A DNA stretch of 64,000 nucleotides from the NCBI GenBank assembly GCA_013397935.1, contig VZRN01005622.1:186001-250000 (forward strand), in the 5' to 3' direction. Below, piece by piece: positions 60,446 to 64,000 of this stretch (its first letter is position 1; each line of letters begins with the position of its first letter). The translations under genes and the position numbers were made by a program. Source of the DNA: Dasyornis broadbenti (taxonomy: Eukaryota > Chordata > Aves > Passeriformes > Dasyornithidae). Under the pieces are notes generated by a model. It worked only from the letters and a program-made list of their open reading frames with translations. It ran no database searches and was not told the origin of the DNA.

Positions 60446-63400
60446 TGAACCAAACTCAACATTTTCTCGTTTTCATCTACAAGGCAGAAATACCAAAAGG
60501 GGAAAACAAGCAGGGAGATTTGAATCTTTAAGTAGATACAGTCCTAGTTCAAGTAAAATAGTATATAGCCACAGGGCTTGATTTCAGAAGCAATATCTGC
60601 TAAATGTGAAAATGTTTCCATTTTTCTAAAGGATTATAAATCTCAAGTAGGGTATTTAGATACAGACAGCTCCAATTTGTCCATAGCTAACACCATACAA
60701 AAGCAAAACTCCAATTTTATCAAAACCTACAAGAGGAGTTAATATTTCTGGACTCCCTTTTGGTTTCACCATTTATAAGAGTATGGTGTAAGTTTTAAGT
60801 TTTTGCCTCCTCAGAAAAGGGTCCAAATGTAAGTCTCTTTTAAAGTTGTAGATATGAGGGGTGTGTTAAGTATTAGCAATAATATCTCAATGGAAATCTG
60901 TGTCATTAAAACTGGGCTTATGTTTTTTTTAATGTCACCCAAAGTGTTTATAGCATTACCATTTCAGTTCCAGTCATGGTTTTATTTACTGTGACTTCTC
61001 ATGACTAAACGAATATCCTACCACGATCCTTAGTTGGTACTACGTATTCTCAGAAAAGAACCTAAGAGGATTTATGTGCTGTAAAGAACGTAAGTTTTCT
61101 AACTTTCAGGAGATGAACAGTTTGGACACAGCCTTGATGTGTGCCCTGACTTCATCACTTTTTTGGATAGAATGAGTAGAATCTGGTTCACTCTCTGGTA
61201 ACTACAAGGTTTTTGTCTCTCTTTTTTCTAAGCGTTTTGTTTGGGAATAAAACTATTTTATCGTTTTGAGACCCAACTCAATTTGAATTAATTCAACTGG
61301 AATTATTTAATTTAGTGAGATGGATAAAACCCTTCCATAAAATCTCCCATGGTTTGGACTCCCAAGTTGGATCAGTGTGTAATTCTGGTGTGTCTTGCAT
61401 TTTAATTCAGATGCTCCACATGCACACCTACCTCTCTGAAAACACCTCTGCCAATATTATGAGGAAAAGTTTGGCTCCTTCGCTCTCAATGAGGCCACAA
61501 TATTTATTTTTTTGTGGTCTAGATGTTCCAATCCTCTCCTTCAGGATCTGTGATTTAGTTCATTCTTATCTTTTTATCTGGAATCCCTTTGCTCTGCCAC
61601 AGCAAGATTACACTCACTACATTTAAATATTGAAAATATTCACTGCCAAGCAATTTGTTATTCTTGAAAGATTTCCAGGACAATTCTATTACTATTAAAC
61701 CTTCCTGCAAAACATAAACTTCTTAGACTGTATCTACTGCTTTGCCTATTAATCCAAATAATTAGATTTATTTGAAGAAACTGCAAGTGAAAAGCATGGA
61801 AACTAGCTTGTCTGTAACAGTGCTTTAAAATTTGGATATTTTGTTTATTTTATGAATTTATATGAAAAGGTAAAAGGAAATACTGGAAATGAAGGAAGTG
61901 TCATACTGGCACCTCTGTAACATCAACACGTAAACTTCGAAAAACGTGTAACATTTTACAGTCTTGTACATCATATAATCTTCTAATCATGGTTTAGCGT
62001 AAAAATAATTTGAGGAAGTTCTAAGCCTGTGCATGTAACAAGACGGGGAGGAAACCATACTGCACTTTTCATCAGCAATTTCCCTAAAACACGGTTCGGT
62101 ATAATTGGTTCATTGTCACTTAATTAAATTGCAGAGCGCAGAGTGTCAGAGTGAGTGTGCTCACTAATAGGTCACAATAGGTCTGTGCCGTACACTGGAA
62201 GCCAGCTGAAAAGGAAAATGCAGTCTGGGAAGAGAACTTGCATAATCAACAGGCAAGACTTGGCCAATGGTTTTCCTATACGTGTAGGAATCGTTGCCCA
62301 TAACAAAGTGTTCTGCAGCACAGTGAATTCATACGAAAGTGTTGATGTTGGCTCTGGAATTCAAATAACAGTGTTAGTGTCAGAATTCAATTACCTATTT
62401 AGCCTAGCTTTAGCACTCTTGTCTTTCTAGAAGATTTATTGGAATATGCAGTTTTCTTCATGACTCTCATCCCCTCTCTCTTTATCTTTTCTGTATCCAC
62501 AACAGGAAAGGAGATAAGCCTCAAAACTTATAAAACTTCTACTTTACTTCCCTTTATGCGTGACAGAAAATTGTCAAAATCTGCAAATACTTGAAAGCAC
62601 TTCATGTGAATTGCTGCTCATACCATGGCATATCTGGGGACTCTGGTAGGAAGAAGAAATATTGATAATGATCTGGTGTCAGCCTGTCATTAAACACACC
62701 AAAAAATAAAGATGTTAGTAAAGTGAAAGGCCTATCCACTCAAACGACAACAAAAAAAAAGTGTACAAGTCTACAGACACGAGAATATAATGTATAACAA
62801 CATGGAATTCACTTTCAAGTTTATCGGAAAGTGTAATTTATAGCTCTGAAAAGGAGAGATACTATGGGAAGGTTCATTTCTTGTTACACTGCCAAATCAG
62901 CAGTGTGTTCTATTCACTAAGAAAGCTCCTGCCTCAGACTTTCGGGAATCAATAATACATTGTGTTTTCCTTAGTACACAGGCTGTAGTTAAAGTCAGTA
63001 AGTGTGATTGTTACTCTTTAAAAAAATCCTAATGCAGGTGTCTTGGTCCAAACATTACAGCATTTTTAACACCAGTGAATCCTACTGAGTGCTGCACGTA
63101 AAAATGTTTTAAGTTTATTGTAAATCTGTTCTTGGACAGTGTCCTGATTAAAATGTTTGCTTTGATCACATTAAGCCATGTGTAGTAGGGAGTGATGGTT
63201 CAAAGGACTAATGAAGAATTCAACATTATATTATGAGGAATATTAATGAAAAAGTAATGGCTTTTGGGGTTTTTTTGAGGAAGTTGTAGTTTTATGATAA
63301 TTAACACCATTAAAGATAAATCATGTTTAGCTAACTTCACAAAGAAGAAAGGACTTATTATGTGTCATTTATATGCTAGATTTCCTTTCTTGTTTACTTC

Positions 63401-64000
63401 TTAGTTTATTATCAACAGAAATATTATCCCTTTATTTAAGAAATAATAAAAATAGAATAGATGTTTTTCTGTTCATGGGGCAGATCACACTCTGGCTTGT
63501 TTTAAGAATGAGAATATATCAATTCTTTCTTTCTACAAAAACACACTCTCTAGAAATCTCAGGATTAAGGTGTTCAGACTGTGGTTCCTTTATCTTACCT
63601 CGTGCAATTATCCTGTTAATACTTCAAAGTTTACTTAAAAAGTGGCTTTATGTTTCGGGGGGGAAAGATGTTGTAAAAATAGAACTCTACTTTTTTTATA
63701 GTTAATGTGTTTGCTGTCCTCTGTTACATTTAGTATGTTTGCATACATCTGAAAAATTAAAGCACGATGGCTAAGATTTTATTTGGAATTCACAATAATA
63801 CACAAAGTTATAAGCATTTAATCTGTGTGTAGATGAATGAGCACTGTTTTTTTCCAACGCTGTTCCCTGGAAAATTCTGTTAAAATTCAAATCAAAAGCT
63901 GGTGAAGGGAGACTTCGGAGGAAATGCCACCCATCCTTTTTTTAGCTGTTTGGTTACCCAACAGTTTCCTGTGACTTGTGGAGTTCAAGGCTAGCAGGAG
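60446..64000. other. AT-rich non-coding stretch
   Basis: No exon, RNA gene or transposon is recognised. Open frames at 61315-61626 and 63373-63705 have no recognisable domains. A G-run word (CGGGGGGGGAAAG) lies at 63656-63668. Confidence 0.6.

Noticed and set aside
1..64000. tRNA genes, snRNA genes, CRISPR arrays and bacterial operons
   Set aside because: I saw no intact B-box (GGTTCGANTCC), no recognisable snRNA sequence, no regularly spaced repeats and no ribosome binding sites with long frames.

Overview
This window looks like non-coding nuclear DNA from a vertebrate, most likely a bird and probably a songbird. The main evidence is one clear retrotransposon piece at 39298-39460. It has the doubled TCACAGAA terminus and the body wording typical of the 3' end of a songbird-type CR1 LINE, lying on the minus strand. 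The rest also fits: AT-rich, CpG-poor sequence, long A and T homopolymers, few interspersed repeats, degenerate TGTCCCC-type GC-rich minisatellite patches, a 19-base run of Ns, and no operons, ribosome binding sites or long reading frames. Nothing suggests bacterial, viral or plasmid DNA.

No gene can be named. The longest open frames are about 125-156 codons. A hand estimate from base composition predicts roughly this many by chance in 64 kb, and none carries a domain I recognise. Many begin at TTG, CTG or GTG, which is not meaningful in a vertebrate. The window therefore reads as intergenic or deep intronic DNA. I flag four places where splice-site-like signals sit next to short open frames: 30215-30356, 48144-48321, 52523-52842 (the best of them) and 54202. 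All are low confidence.

Layout. 1-9 kb: AT-rich DNA with several poly(A) tracts, a purine tract with a canonical G-quadruplex pattern (794-838), a short CR1-like tail (4539-4565) and a perfect 22-bp palindrome (4708-4729). 9-28 kb: AT-rich DNA with the longest homopolymers (10135-10181, 22210-22232), small tandem duplications and a possible conserved regulatory block near 22.7-23.0 kb. 28-37 kb: two GC-rich patches (28060-28280, 36690-36975) that share words, and a strong inverted-repeat cluster with 23-bp perfect arms (31449-31549). 39 kb: the CR1 fragment. 46-57 kb: a 23-bp tandem duplication, a CpG-richer block, CTCF-like motifs in convergent orientation, the assembly gap (51717-51735) and the best candidate small spliced frame. 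57-64 kb: AT-rich DNA with a 26-bp tandem duplication and a motif-dense block near 60.0-60.45 kb.

I did not find a new biological system. The items most worth a second look are the 31.5-kb palindrome cluster, the 52.5-kb spliced-frame candidate, the marked strand bias of poly(A) runs, and the shared vocabulary of the two GC-rich patches.
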